From positions 62,001-126,000 of the forward strand of contig JBKJIJ010000020.1 in assembly GCA_046598525.1 (NCBI GenBank): DNA of 64,000 bases, read 5' to 3'. Each line of letters opens with the position of its first letter. Positions within the stretch are counted from its first letter, which is position 1. A program made the translations under genes and the position numbers. Positions 51,629-60,275 of this stretch are shown piece by piece. The DNA comes from Methylotenera_A sp046598525 (GTDB taxonomy: Bacteria > Pseudomonadota > Gammaproteobacteria > Burkholderiales > Methylophilaceae). The notes under the pieces are model-generated. The model was not told the DNA's origin. It did no database searches and saw only the letters and a program-made list of their open reading frames with translations.

Positions 51629-52240
51629 ATGCAAACAGAGCAAACAAGTACGACTTATCAAGAGAATCAGCGCAAAGGCAGAACCGTATTTTTGATGATG
51701 CTGATATTTTTTGTGGTGCCAATTATTGCCGTTGTGTTGATGTTTAAATACGATTTTAAGCCAACAGGCACAAGCCGCGGTGAGTTGATGACGCCGCCAA
51801 GATTGCTTGAAACCACAGCCACGTTAAAAAATAGTGATGGCCAAGATAGCAGCCGTTTTTGGGCTGAAAAGTGGACCATGGTTTATGTGGCAGACGTTTG
51901 TGAGGCTAATTGCATGGCTAAACTGAGGGATATGCGCCAAATTCATGTGTCGATGTACAAAGATATTCCGCGCACGCAGCGTGTGCTGGTAACAACTATG
52001 CAAGATGTAACAGCGATTAAAAAAGATTTCCCCGATTTAAATATTATCAATCAAACCACGGCTGATATCAGCACGCTTAGTCAACAATTTAATGTGGCGA
52101 ATGAAGTGGCCATGCAGTCTAACAGGCTGTATTTCGTTGATCCCTTGGGCCACATTATGATGAGCTACCCTGCCGACACAGCGGCAGCGGATATACGTAA
52201 AGATTTAGCGCGATTATTAAGATATTCTTGGGCGGCATAA
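51629..52240 (+). CDS. membrane-anchored SCO-like thioredoxin-fold protein
   Basis: A 203-residue protein with one N-terminal transmembrane helix (VFLMMLIFFVVPIIAVVLMF) and a periplasmic thioredoxin-like domain. Its CxxxC pair is Cys91 and Cys95 (VADVCEANCMAK), the same spacing as in Sco1 copper chaperones. YFVDPLGHIMMSYP near the C-terminus matches the last strands of the SCO fold, but the usual metal-binding His is not in its normal context. Copper delivery to the CuA site is inferred from the motif and the SURF1-ctaA context. Confidence 0.75.
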   Translation: MQTEQTSTTYQENQRKGRTVFLMMLIFFVVPIIAVVLMFKYDFKPTGTSRGELMTPPRLLETTATLKNSDGQDSSRFWAEKWTMVYVADVCEANCMAKLRDMRQIHVSMYKDIPRTQRVLVTTMQDVTAIKKDFPDLNIINQTTADISTLSQQFNVANEVAMQSNRLYFVDPLGHIMMSYPADTAAADIRKDLARLLRYSWAA

Positions 52241-52241
52241 T

Positions 52242-53246
52242 ATGTTGTTTAAACGTTTAGCAATGTTGGGCGCAGTAATGGCCTTGTGTGTGGTGGTTTT
52301 GGGTGCTTATGTGCGCCTAACAGATGCAGGGCTTGGTTGCCCTGATTGGCCTGGTTGTTATGGCACATTAACCGTGCCAGAAAGCGAAGCGGCTATTGAA
52401 AAAGCGCAAACCATTTACCCTGATAGTATTGTAGAAACAGGTAAAGCATGGCGTGAAATGCTGCACCGCTATTTGGCAGGTACATTGGGCTTGGTTGTGT
52501 TGGCGCTATTTATATTGGCTTGGAAAAAAGCGCGCCAATTTCCACAACAAATTAACGTATCACCATGGCTTGCTACCGCATTATTAGCCATTATTACGTT
52601 TCAAGCCGCATTGGGCATGTGGACAGTCACCATGCTTCTTAAGCCGGTTATTGTCAGTGCGCATTTGCTTGGCGGCATGACCACTTTAGGTTTATTAACT
52701 TGGATTGCACACCGAAATTGGGGTCAATATTCATCTAGCATTGTGCAAAGCCGCGGCTCTAGAAACTTAATTCGTTTTGCATTGGTGATTTTGTTAATGC
52801 AGATATTTTTAGGTGGCTGGACCAGCACTAATTACGCCGCACTGGCATGTACCGATTTTCCTACCTGCCATGGCGCATGGATGCCTGACATGGATTTTAA
52901 AGACGCATTTCACATGGTGCGCGAATTAGGCCAAAGTGCAGATGGCGGAAACCTTACGCTGGCGTCCCTTACCGCCATTCAGTGGACGCACCGCGTTGGC
53001 GCCATCATTACTTTGATTTATTTGGGTTTTTTAGCCTTAAATAGTTTAAAATACGCGCAATTAAAAAACCTAAGTTTGGCATTAATCGCCGTGCTATTTG
53101 CGCAAATCAGCCTTGGTATTGCTAATTTAGTATTGCATTTACCGCTGGTATTGGCTGTGGGACATAATCTGGGGGCCGCCTTATTGGTGATTATTCTAGT
53201 GATTTTCAATTCAAAAATCACTGGCAGCAAAGTCAACCGCACATAA
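52242..53246 (+). CDS. ctaA: heme A synthase (COX15/CtaA)
   Basis: A 334-residue, eight-helix membrane enzyme that oxidises heme O to heme A. The N-terminal GAYVRLTDAGLGCPDWPGCYG segment (cysteine pair), MLHRYLAGTLG (heme His), ALGMWTVTMLLKPVIVSAHLLGG, FLGGWTSTNYAALACTDFPTC, TAIQWTHRVGAI and GHNLGAALLVI are all present. It starts one base after the SCO-like gene's stop. Confidence 0.95.
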   Translation: MLFKRLAMLGAVMALCVVVLGAYVRLTDAGLGCPDWPGCYGTLTVPESEAAIEKAQTIYPDSIVETGKAWREMLHRYLAGTLGLVVLALFILAWKKARQFPQQINVSPWLATALLAIITFQAALGMWTVTMLLKPVIVSAHLLGGMTTLGLLTWIAHRNWGQYSSSIVQSRGSRNLIRFALVILLMQIFLGGWTSTNYAALACTDFPTCHGAWMPDMDFKDAFHMVRELGQSADGGNLTLASLTAIQWTHRVGAIITLIYLGFLALNSLKYAQLKNLSLALIAVLFAQISLGIANLVLHLPLVLAVGHNLGAALLVIILVIFNSKITGSKVNRT

Positions 53247-53286
53247 GCGCTTGCAACCACATTAAATGAAATAAAGTGAGTATCAA

Positions 53287-54198
53287 TTGAGTCAGAAATC
53301 AAATGTAAACACAGTTAATCACTTGCAGGCTTTTGTCGCAAGTTTTAAGAATTTTTACGCCCTGTGTAAGCCACGCGTCACCATGCTGATTGTGTTTACC
53401 GCTATTATTGGTATGTTTTTAGCAACACCGGGTATGGTGCCATGGCCGCTTTTATTGGCAACCACCGTTGGTATTGCGTTTGCATCTGGTGCGGCGGCCG
53501 CTTTTAACTGTTTAATTGAGCATAAAATTGATGCGGTAATGGCGCGTACTCGCGGCAGGCCATTGCCTACTGGCCAAGTTTCACACACTGAAACCATGGT
53601 TTTTGCCACGCTGTTAGGCGGCTCTGGCTTATTAATTTTATATCTTTTTGTTAACCCATTAACCATGTGGCTAACTTTTGCCACTTTTGTCGGCTATGCC
53701 GTTATCTATACGGTGTTTTTAAAGCCAGCAACGCCAATGAATATTGTGATTGGTGGCGCATCTGGTGCCATGCCGCCAATATTAGGTTGGGCCGCGGTAA
53801 ACAACGCCGTTTCACCAGAATCATTAATTATGTTTTTGATTATTTTTGCTTGGACGCCACCGCATTTTTGGGCGCTAGCGTTATACAGACGTGAAGAATA
53901 CGCCAAAGTAGGCATGCCGATGCTACCAGTGACGCATGGCGAAGCATTTACGCTGCTGCATATTTTGTTGTACACGGTGATTTTGGTGGTGGTTTCAGTC
54001 ATGCCTTACGGATTAGGCATGAGCGGCTTAATTTACTTGGTTTCTGCCATTTTATTAAACGCGGTATTTTTATGGTATGTGATTGGTTTATATCGAAAAT
54101 ATTCAGACGATTTAGCCAAAGCGACCTTTAAATACTCTATTTTGTATTTAACGCTGATTTTTGCGGCGCTATTAGTGGATCACTACTGGAAAATATAA
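53287..54198 (+). CDS. ctaB: protoheme IX farnesyltransferase (heme O synthase)
   Basis: A 303-residue UbiA-type prenyltransferase with about nine helices. FNCLIEHKIDAVMARTRGRPLPTG (~75-98) is the first prenyl-diphosphate-binding motif with its Asp. TPHFWALALYRREEYAKVGMPMLPVTHG (~192-219) is the second conserved loop. It farnesylates heme b before CtaA acts. The start is TTG at 53287 with GTGAG upstream; later ATG codons fall inside the first helix. Confidence 0.95.
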   Translation: MSQKSNVNTVNHLQAFVASFKNFYALCKPRVTMLIVFTAIIGMFLATPGMVPWPLLLATTVGIAFASGAAAAFNCLIEHKIDAVMARTRGRPLPTGQVSHTETMVFATLLGGSGLLILYLFVNPLTMWLTFATFVGYAVIYTVFLKPATPMNIVIGGASGAMPPILGWAAVNNAVSPESLIMFLIIFAWTPPHFWALALYRREEYAKVGMPMLPVTHGEAFTLLHILLYTVILVVVSVMPYGLGMSGLIYLVSAILLNAVFLWYVIGLYRKYSDDLAKATFKYSILYLTLIFAALLVDHYWKI

Positions 54199-54215
54199 AC
54201 TTAAGCCCAATATTA

Positions 54216-54262
54216 TGGTGCGCCCGGCGGGAGTCGAACCCACGACCTTTGGCTTCGGAAGC
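54216..54262 (-). pseudogene. 3' half of tRNA-Arg(CCG): attachment-site junction of an integrative element
   Basis: Reading on the minus strand from 54262, the sequence begins GCTTCCGAAGCC (anticodon loop TTCCGAA, anticodon CCG), continues with the T-arm GTGGGTTCGACTCCC and ends with the acceptor strand CGGGCGCACCA. The D-arm and 5' acceptor strand are missing; element sequence replaces them at about 54263. A tyrosine integrase gene starts 92 bases on. This is the remnant left when an element integrates into the 3' half of a tRNA gene; the restored gene should lie at the other end. Confidence 0.88.
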
Positions 54263-54353
54263 TAAATTATCCAAACAAAAAACTATTGATTTATAAAGGA
54301 ATTTTACTTATAATTCTGATTATTGGCACGATTTTGGCACAGTGGAGTTCAAA

Positions 54354-55373
54354 ATGGCAACGATTAGGAAAAAAGGTGATCTTCAATGGCACGTCCAAGT
54401 GCGCAGAAAACACATTTCTCAAACTAAAACATTTACCACTAAATATGACGCCGAAGCATGGGCCCGCGATGTTGAGGGCCGTATTGATCGCGGAGTTTAC
54501 ATATCTCAAATCGAAGCTGAATCAACTACACTTCTACAGGCATCTGATCGTTATGAGCGTGAAATGCTGCCAGCCCTCAAGGGTAAGGCTGCAGATGCAT
54601 CGCGACTCAAAACTATCAGACTGAATCTTGGAAAGCTGCCGCTTGCCGCAATTACTACAACTATTCTTTCTCGATTTAGAGATGACCGATTAAAAATAGT
54701 TGGAAGTCAGTCTGTCATTCATGAATTAAATTTAATCAATCGTATACTAAAAGCCTGTGTGCTCGATTGGGGTATCTCGCTTCCAGGTGGTGTACCACAA
54801 GTGCGCAAACCCACTAAACCTAGAGGGCGAGATCGGCGCGTTGAGCAGGGTGAGATTGATGCAATTATTACAGCAAGTGAATCTCAAGAACTTGGTATTG
54901 TCATTGGGGTTGCTATTGAAACAGCGATGAGACGTTCGGAAATTTCAACACTTGAGCGTGATAATATTCAGCTTTCCCGCTCAATTGTACATCTTGAGCA
55001 GACTAAAAATGGTGATACTAGAGATGTGCCTCTAAGCACAACAGCCATAAGCCTACTATTGAAGCTACCAGCAAGGATCAATGGTCGGGTTTTTAATTTG
55101 CAGCCAGACTCGATCACTCAAGCTTTTGACAGAGCTGTAAGGCGTGCTCGGGGAGTATATGAGAGTCATTGTGAAGAATTAGGTTTAAAAGTGGATAAAA
55201 GTTGGCTTAAGGACATTCATTTTCATGATTTAAGGCATGAAGCTACTAGTCGTATTGCAGACAAAGTATCAAACTTAGTTGAGTTAGCAAGCATTACTGG
55301 GCATAAAGACCTCCAAATGTTAAAACGTTATTACCATCCAAAGGCTGAAGAGCTAGCTAAAAAGTTGGGTTAA
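54354..55373 (+). CDS. tyrosine site-specific integrase
   Basis: A 339-residue phage-type recombinase: N-terminal Arm/SAM-like DNA-binding part (RRKHISQTKTFTTKYDAEAWARDVE), core-binding domain and catalytic domain with IETAMRRSEISTL (Arg), HFHDLRHEATSR (HxxR), SITGHKDLQ (His) and LKRYYHPKAEE (nucleophilic Tyr). All catalytic residues are present. It lies directly inside the tRNA-Arg junction and reads away from it. GTGGAG before ATG 54354 supports that start. Confidence 0.95.
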   Translation: MATIRKKGDLQWHVQVRRKHISQTKTFTTKYDAEAWARDVEGRIDRGVYISQIEAESTTLLQASDRYEREMLPALKGKAADASRLKTIRLNLGKLPLAAITTTILSRFRDDRLKIVGSQSVIHELNLINRILKACVLDWGISLPGGVPQVRKPTKPRGRDRRVEQGEIDAIITASESQELGIVIGVAIETAMRRSEISTLERDNIQLSRSIVHLEQTKNGDTRDVPLSTTAISLLLKLPARINGRVFNLQPDSITQAFDRAVRRARGVYESHCEELGLKVDKSWLKDIHFHDLRHEATSRIADKVSNLVELASITGHKDLQMLKRYYHPKAEELAKKLG

Positions 55374-55462
55374 ATTCTTAGTTTTTAATTATTTAAAGTA
55401 TTGTTGCAAAATGTTAAAAGCATAACGTTAACACCTGAACAAACTTGTTAAAGGCGTTTAAA

Positions 55463-56179
55463 TTGAAAATAAGAACAGCTGAACTTATAAGTGGAAGTGA
55501 ACAATCAATAGGTGAAGGAATAACTGCTCCTATGCGAGCGGTATTACGATTGGATGGGCAAATTGTTAATGCCGTACTTAAATCACTTCCATTAGAAAAA
55601 ATTACGGCAGAATGCTTATGTGCAATATTACTTCGTTATTGGGGCGTACCAGTACCAGAGCCAGTAATTGTTTTAGGGGATCCCTTAAGGTATGGAAGTA
55701 TTGATGCAGGCTATCCCAATTTAAAACAAAAAATTGGTTTTACAGATCAATTATCTGAACATGAACAGAATGCGTTAGTAAAAATTGGTGGGGAAATTTT
55801 AAGTAACTGTGAGGCTACTCCTTTAGTAATATCTGCTGATGATGCAATTGGTAATCGCGATCGAAATTTAGGGAATGTACTTTGGGATGGAAGCCAATTC
55901 GCGTTTATTGATCATGAAAGATGTCTGGGATTAGAAAATGACAGAGATGTTAATAAGTTAGTTTTATTGGTAGCTAATTCAAGTAATGTAGATTCTATTC
56001 AAAAGTCAGCTGTTGCAATCGCACTTACGTTATCAATTGATATTATGAAAAATATCGAAAGCAATCATATTGACGTTAGCTTATATTCAGCATATCTTGA
56101 GGATGGGATTCCAAAATTAGCTAGTAAAGTGCTATCAAGATTTCCTCAACCAAAAGATTTATTAACGGACTTAGTGTAA
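55463..56179 (+). CDS. HipA-like kinase-fold protein
   Basis: A 238-residue protein of the HipA/PI3-4-kinase-like superfamily. Around residues 125-155 it has the catalytic and metal-binding pattern ADDAIGNRDRNLGNVLWDG (DxxxxNxDRxxxN) followed by FAFIDHERCLG, where Asp-His-Glu replaces the classical DFG. An N-terminal VLRLDGQIVNAVLKSLP provides the Lys-bearing strand. It is shorter than HipA (~440 residues) and lacks the HipB partner and HipA N-terminal subdomain. No ATG is available, so TTG at 55463 is the likely start. It overlaps the next gene by one base (TAATG). AT-rich. Confidence 0.78.
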   Translation: MKIRTAELISGSEQSIGEGITAPMRAVLRLDGQIVNAVLKSLPLEKITAECLCAILLRYWGVPVPEPVIVLGDPLRYGSIDAGYPNLKQKIGFTDQLSEHEQNALVKIGGEILSNCEATPLVISADDAIGNRDRNLGNVLWDGSQFAFIDHERCLGLENDRDVNKLVLLVANSSNVDSIQKSAVAIALTLSIDIMKNIESNHIDVSLYSAYLEDGIPKLASKVLSRFPQPKDLLTDLV

Positions 56180-57003
56180 TGACCATTGAAACAACTTTTA
56201 GACCCCTTATGTGGGAACCAGTAAGTGGAACTGGTGAAAGGTTGATGGCTGGGGTAATCGTGAAATTTGGCTCAGAAATTACTACTCACAGAATTATTAG
56301 GGATGAAATTTTAGATGCTCTTTATGGAAAAGTAACTAGCTCACCAAGCAAACTAATTGATGCTGCTTTAAAAATATGTTTAAACATTGCAAATGAGTCT
56401 GATATGTCTGAGCTTAAAACGTCCATCTTTGGACTGACGGCAGGTGAAACTAGCTACATATCAGCAAATAGTTTGACTGAAGCAGTAAGAATTTCTGCAT
56501 TGATGTATTCAAGTTTGGCAAATATGGTTTGGATAGATGATTTGGAAGCAGAAGACTCACCCTCACAAGAAGACACTAATAAGCGGTTTTTTACCGAAGT
56601 TAAAAACATGGTGCTCTCTACTAACTCACACTTAACACCTTATTTTAATCGGTCTGCTAAGCTTTTAGATGATGGTCAAAATGTTAAGTTTGGTTATCTA
56701 TCAGATACAACAGTTATGCACTTTAATGTGCTTAGTGCGAATAGGCAACCTTCAGGGGTAAGAGATTCAAGAGCAAGGTTGTGGGAGTTAGCACGCGCAA
56801 AGGACTACGGTTCAATAGCTAAAGCTGCACTTATTACGGCTACAAGCTCTGAGACTGATCCCACTCTATCTCAAAAGCAACTGTATACCTTGAATTCTAA
56901 TCTAGATGAGATAAATAGAGAGGCTGATTCTGAAGGGATACTTTTTTACCCTGTAGATTCTGTAAGTTTAGGTGCTGAAAGAGTTTTAATCTTAGCAACC
57001 TAA
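56179..57003 (+). CDS. unrecognised partner of the HipA-like kinase, 274 residues
   Basis: Not recognised with confidence. It is translationally coupled to the kinase gene. The front part (FRPLMWEPVSGTGERLMAGVIVKFG) faintly recalls DUF3037, a family often found beside small HipA-like kinases, but the resemblance is too weak to name it. The middle has a helical segment (EAVRISALMYSSLANMVWIDDLEAED) and a linker, the C-terminal third has ARLWELARAKDYGSIAKAALITATSS and ends in a strand (SLGAERVLILAT). No signal peptide or membrane helix. AT-rich like its partner, consistent with imported cargo. Confidence 0.6.
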   Translation: MTIETTFRPLMWEPVSGTGERLMAGVIVKFGSEITTHRIIRDEILDALYGKVTSSPSKLIDAALKICLNIANESDMSELKTSIFGLTAGETSYISANSLTEAVRISALMYSSLANMVWIDDLEAEDSPSQEDTNKRFFTEVKNMVLSTNSHLTPYFNRSAKLLDDGQNVKFGYLSDTTVMHFNVLSANRQPSGVRDSRARLWELARAKDYGSIAKAALITATSSETDPTLSQKQLYTLNSNLDEINREADSEGILFYPVDSVSLGAERVLILAT

Positions 57004-57133
57004 AACAAAATGTTTGAGTTAAGAATTGATGTGTCATAATTCGGTCCAACGCAGACATTCATTTTTAAAATTATTTTAAAAAAGTGTTAATAATTTTATT
57101 CAAACTTTCTTCAGTTCGCGTAAACTAATCGTT

Positions 57134-57511
57134 ATGAAATTAAAGCAATTACGATCACTTCGTGTATTCATTTTTCTCATGCTAACAATATTTCTTACAG
57201 ATACTGTTTACGCGAGCGGAATGATGGTTGCTGACCAACTTTGTGATAACCATTCAGCCAGTATTGAAAATCATAATCATGATGACCATGATATAAATCA
57301 ACATGAAAACCATCATCATGATGCAGAGCAGAAACAATCAACCAATGATCAATGCTCTAAATGTGATCACTGCATGGCTTGTTTCACTGTACTCCCACCT
57401 AGTCAACTAGACAAAATGCAATCTCAGCTTCAAGCAACCGAAATTATCTTGTTTGAGCCAAGTTATTACTCTTACATCAGTGACCAACCTCAAAGACCTC
57501 CCATTTCCTAA
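57134..57511 (+). CDS. secreted His/Cys-rich protein of the copper module
   Basis: A 125-residue exported protein with a signal peptide (VFIFLMLTIFLTDTVYA-S). The central segment HNHDDHDINQHENHHHDAEQ is a His/Asp cluster, followed by CSKCDHCMACF, a CxxCxxCxxC array. Both are typical of periplasmic Cu/Zn-binding small proteins. It is likely a metal-sequestering member of the copper cluster that follows. I do not recognise a named family. Confidence 0.68.
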   Translation: MKLKQLRSLRVFIFLMLTIFLTDTVYASGMMVADQLCDNHSASIENHNHDDHDINQHENHHHDAEQKQSTNDQCSKCDHCMACFTVLPPSQLDKMQSQLQATEIILFEPSYYSYISDQPQRPPIS

Positions 57512-57591
57512 ATAAACTGATGAATTCACTTCAGCAATAGGCTATAAGCCTGTTGCTGATTCGCCACGTTTATTTTTGAAATGAGATTTCA

Positions 57592-58896
57592 ATGAAACTA
57601 CTCAACTTATCGTTGTCTATATTTTTTCTTGTTATAGGAACATCTCCTCCCCTATGGGCTGCAGATGCACCTCAAGAGTCCTCCACTTACCAATCGTCTC
57701 TCGATGATTACAAAACCCTATCCAATGACAACTTGTCAAACTGGAAATCCATAAACGTGCCTTCTAATGGTAGCGGTCATGCGGGTCACTCCATGCCAAA
57801 CATGCAACATAAGATGTCCCCAGAGCAGATGGCTAAAATGCCTTCAGATAATAAGGAAATGCCTGATATGGCTGGTATGGACCATAGCAACATGCAAGGG
57901 ATGGTTCATAACGACGTGCAGAGCATAGAAAAAGCATCCCCAGACAAGATGAAAAGCATGGATCATAGCCAAATGAAGCACGATCATGAAATGCCGCCAA
58001 TGGCTGGAATGGATCATTCTAAAATGGACGGTATGGATCATGAGAACATGAAATCCATGCCTAAAAATAAATCAGCAATCCAGGCAATGAAAAAAGAAGA
58101 AATGCCCGAGATGGATCCTAGACAAATGTCTGAACATGATCACGATGGTGCAGGTATGGAAGGGATGGACCACTCTAACATGAGTGAGTCAAAATCGAGT
58201 GTTATGCAGCCCAATACAGAGGGCGCTGTGCTTGATGAATCTAAAACACCCGATCAAGCATCTACCCAAGGGTCTAAACATGCAGGAATGTCTATGCCCT
58301 CTACAGCGCCGGCTGTTCAAGCTCCATCTTGGCAAATAATTCCTAACTTCCATCCTATAGTGGTGCATTTCCCAATTGCTTTAACCATCATTGCTTTTCT
58401 GTTGAGTTTCGCTTCACACGCACGACGTAGCCATCCTATCTCTGGACAATTGGCTGCTGCAGGTCATTTTGTTCTTTGGCTCGCTGCGATTGGTGCTGTT
58501 ACAGCGTTGTTATTTGGCTGGCTGGCTTTTAACTCTATTTCTAATCACGATGATGCTGGACATGCCGCCATGCTGTTGCACCGTTCATGGGCTATTCCAA
58601 CGGCTATAGGCTTAGTCTTATTAGCTAGCTGGGATGCATGGAAATATCACGTAACTGAATTGATATCGGTACCTATGCTGTTTTTACTTTTTTTACTTTC
58701 TCAAGCAATCGCGGTGACGGGTTGGCTGGGAGGTGAAGTGGTGTATCGACATGGCATAGGCGTGTTATCCATGCCATTGAGCGGGACAGGCCATGCTCAC
58801 CATGGTGATGCAAATGTTAAGGCTTCACCTCAGTCAAAATCTGGTGAGCTTACAGAAATGAATCATGATTCAGAAGGAGAATCGCATGAACACTAA
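57592..58896 (+). CDS. His/Met-rich copper-binding protein with DUF2231 membrane domain
   Basis: A 434-residue protein: signal peptide (ending PLWAAD), a ~220-residue periplasmic region full of MDHSNM/MDHSQM/MAGMDH repeats (Met and His copper ligands), and a C-terminal DUF2231 domain with four helices (residues ~255-400: HPIVVHFPIALTIIAFLLSF; FVLWLAAIGAVTALLFGWLAF; AIPTAIGLVLLASWDAW; LFLLFLLSQAIAVTGWLGGE). A His-rich tail ends the protein. DUF2231 modules often accompany metal resistance. It sits between the His/Cys-rich gene and the TolC-like gene. Confidence 0.8.
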   Translation: MKLLNLSLSIFFLVIGTSPPLWAADAPQESSTYQSSLDDYKTLSNDNLSNWKSINVPSNGSGHAGHSMPNMQHKMSPEQMAKMPSDNKEMPDMAGMDHSNMQGMVHNDVQSIEKASPDKMKSMDHSQMKHDHEMPPMAGMDHSKMDGMDHENMKSMPKNKSAIQAMKKEEMPEMDPRQMSEHDHDGAGMEGMDHSNMSESKSSVMQPNTEGAVLDESKTPDQASTQGSKHAGMSMPSTAPAVQAPSWQIIPNFHPIVVHFPIALTIIAFLLSFASHARRSHPISGQLAAAGHFVLWLAAIGAVTALLFGWLAFNSISNHDDAGHAAMLLHRSWAIPTAIGLVLLASWDAWKYHVTELISVPMLFLLFLLSQAIAVTGWLGGEVVYRHGIGVLSMPLSGTGHAHHGDANVKASPQSKSGELTEMNHDSEGESHEH

Positions 58897-60274
58897 TACA
58901 CCACATGCAGCTTTCAAATACCGTGCATTAATCGCTCTCATCAGTGCCAGTTTTGCAATTAGTGGCTGCGCAACTTTTTCTAATGATGGTGGTTTTAACG
59001 GTGTTCAAGAAAACACTCAAAAATACATCAAACAAGATGTGGTTTTTCCAAAAACAGATGACGAGAAGAGCAAAGTTAGCGAGCGGGTCAATCAGTTACT
59101 TTCAAAACGTTTAAATGTTGAGCAAGCGGTTCAAATAGCGTTACTAAATAACAAAGGATTACAGGCAGATTTTTATAATCTTGGTATTTCTGAATCAGAA
59201 TTGGTCCAAGCTGGCCGCCTGCCTAATCCTAGGTTCGGTATGCTCTACGTTCGTGAAAACGGTAATTACAAGATCGAACAAATGCTGACTTTCAATATTT
59301 TTTCGCTTTTAACAATGCCTAAAATGCAGGCAATTGAACGTCAGAGATTTGTGCAAACCCAGAAAAGAACCGCTTTTGAAGTAATCAAAATTGCAAATCA
59401 AACCCGCATAGCCTATTTCAATGCAGTCGCTGCAACTGAGCAAGCCCGCTACAGTGAGCAAGTAAAAGTATCTGCAGAGGCCAGTGCTGAATTGGCTAGA
59501 AGGTTACTTAAGGCTGGCAACTTTAACAAGCTACAGCAAGTGCGTGAACAGAGTTTTTATGCAGATGCTGCTCTTGATTACGCAAGCGCGACCAATAAGC
59601 AAGTTTCTACCTTTGAAGCACTATCGCGGTTATTGGGTGTAGCAGTTGATCAATTGAATTTGGAGGAACGCTTACCAGATTTACCTAAGTCACTCACAGA
59701 ATTGCAACCATTTGAAAAAGCCGCTTTTAAACAACGCCTGGATTTACAGTCAATTAAACTGGAAACGGATGCACTAGCTAAACAATTAGGCCTCACCAAG
59801 ACGACCCGCTTTATAAATGTACTGGAAATAGGCCCTGCTAGAGTGTTAGAAGGTCGGCGTGGTGATCCTTATAAAAAAGGCGTTGAGCTGTCGTTCGAGT
59901 TGCCAATATTCGATTGGGGTACGGCACGGGTTTCGCGGGCTGAATCCATTTACATGCAATCCGTTAATCGGGCCGCACAAATAGCAATCAATGCGCAATC
60001 TGAAATCCGTGAGGCCTACAACACCTATCGAACCAATTACGATGTGACAAAGCATATACGGGATGAAATTGTGCCACTTCGCAAAAAAATTCTGCAAGAA
60101 AACCAACTACGCTATAACGGTATGCTGACAAGCCCGTTTGAACTGTTTGGAGACGCACGTGCGCAAGTGACTAGTGTGAAAAGCTATATCGAGTCTTTAC
60201 GCGAATTCTGGGTGGCCGATAGCACATTACAAATGACGCTGATTGGTAACGAAAATATGATGGAAGGTAATTAA
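58886..60274 (+). CDS. TolC/CusC-like outer membrane efflux lipoprotein
   Basis: A 462-residue outer membrane factor: lipobox SGC near residue 27, two OEP repeats with coiled-coil helices (NVEQAVQIALLNNKGLQADFYNLGISESELVQAG; SEIREAYNTYRTNYDVTKHIRDEIVPLRKKILQENQLRYNGM). CusC-type lipoproteins belong to heavy-metal RND pumps, but no RND pump or membrane fusion gene is present here. AGAAGGAG precedes ATG 58886; it overlaps the upstream gene by 11 bases. Confidence 0.85.
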   Translation: MNTNTPHAAFKYRALIALISASFAISGCATFSNDGGFNGVQENTQKYIKQDVVFPKTDDEKSKVSERVNQLLSKRLNVEQAVQIALLNNKGLQADFYNLGISESELVQAGRLPNPRFGMLYVRENGNYKIEQMLTFNIFSLLTMPKMQAIERQRFVQTQKRTAFEVIKIANQTRIAYFNAVAATEQARYSEQVKVSAEASAELARRLLKAGNFNKLQQVREQSFYADAALDYASATNKQVSTFEALSRLLGVAVDQLNLEERLPDLPKSLTELQPFEKAAFKQRLDLQSIKLETDALAKQLGLTKTTRFINVLEIGPARVLEGRRGDPYKKGVELSFELPIFDWGTARVSRAESIYMQSVNRAAQIAINAQSEIREAYNTYRTNYDVTKHIRDEIVPLRKKILQENQLRYNGMLTSPFELFGDARAQVTSVKSYIESLREFWVADSTLQMTLIGNENMMEGN

Positions 60275-60275
60275 C

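Noticed and set aside
54216..54262. Intact tRNA-Arg gene
   Set aside because: Only the 3' half is present; no D-arm or 5' acceptor strand can be found beyond 54262.
57844..58041. Minus-strand His-rich frame
   Set aside because: Shadow of the Met/His repeat region of the copper protein.
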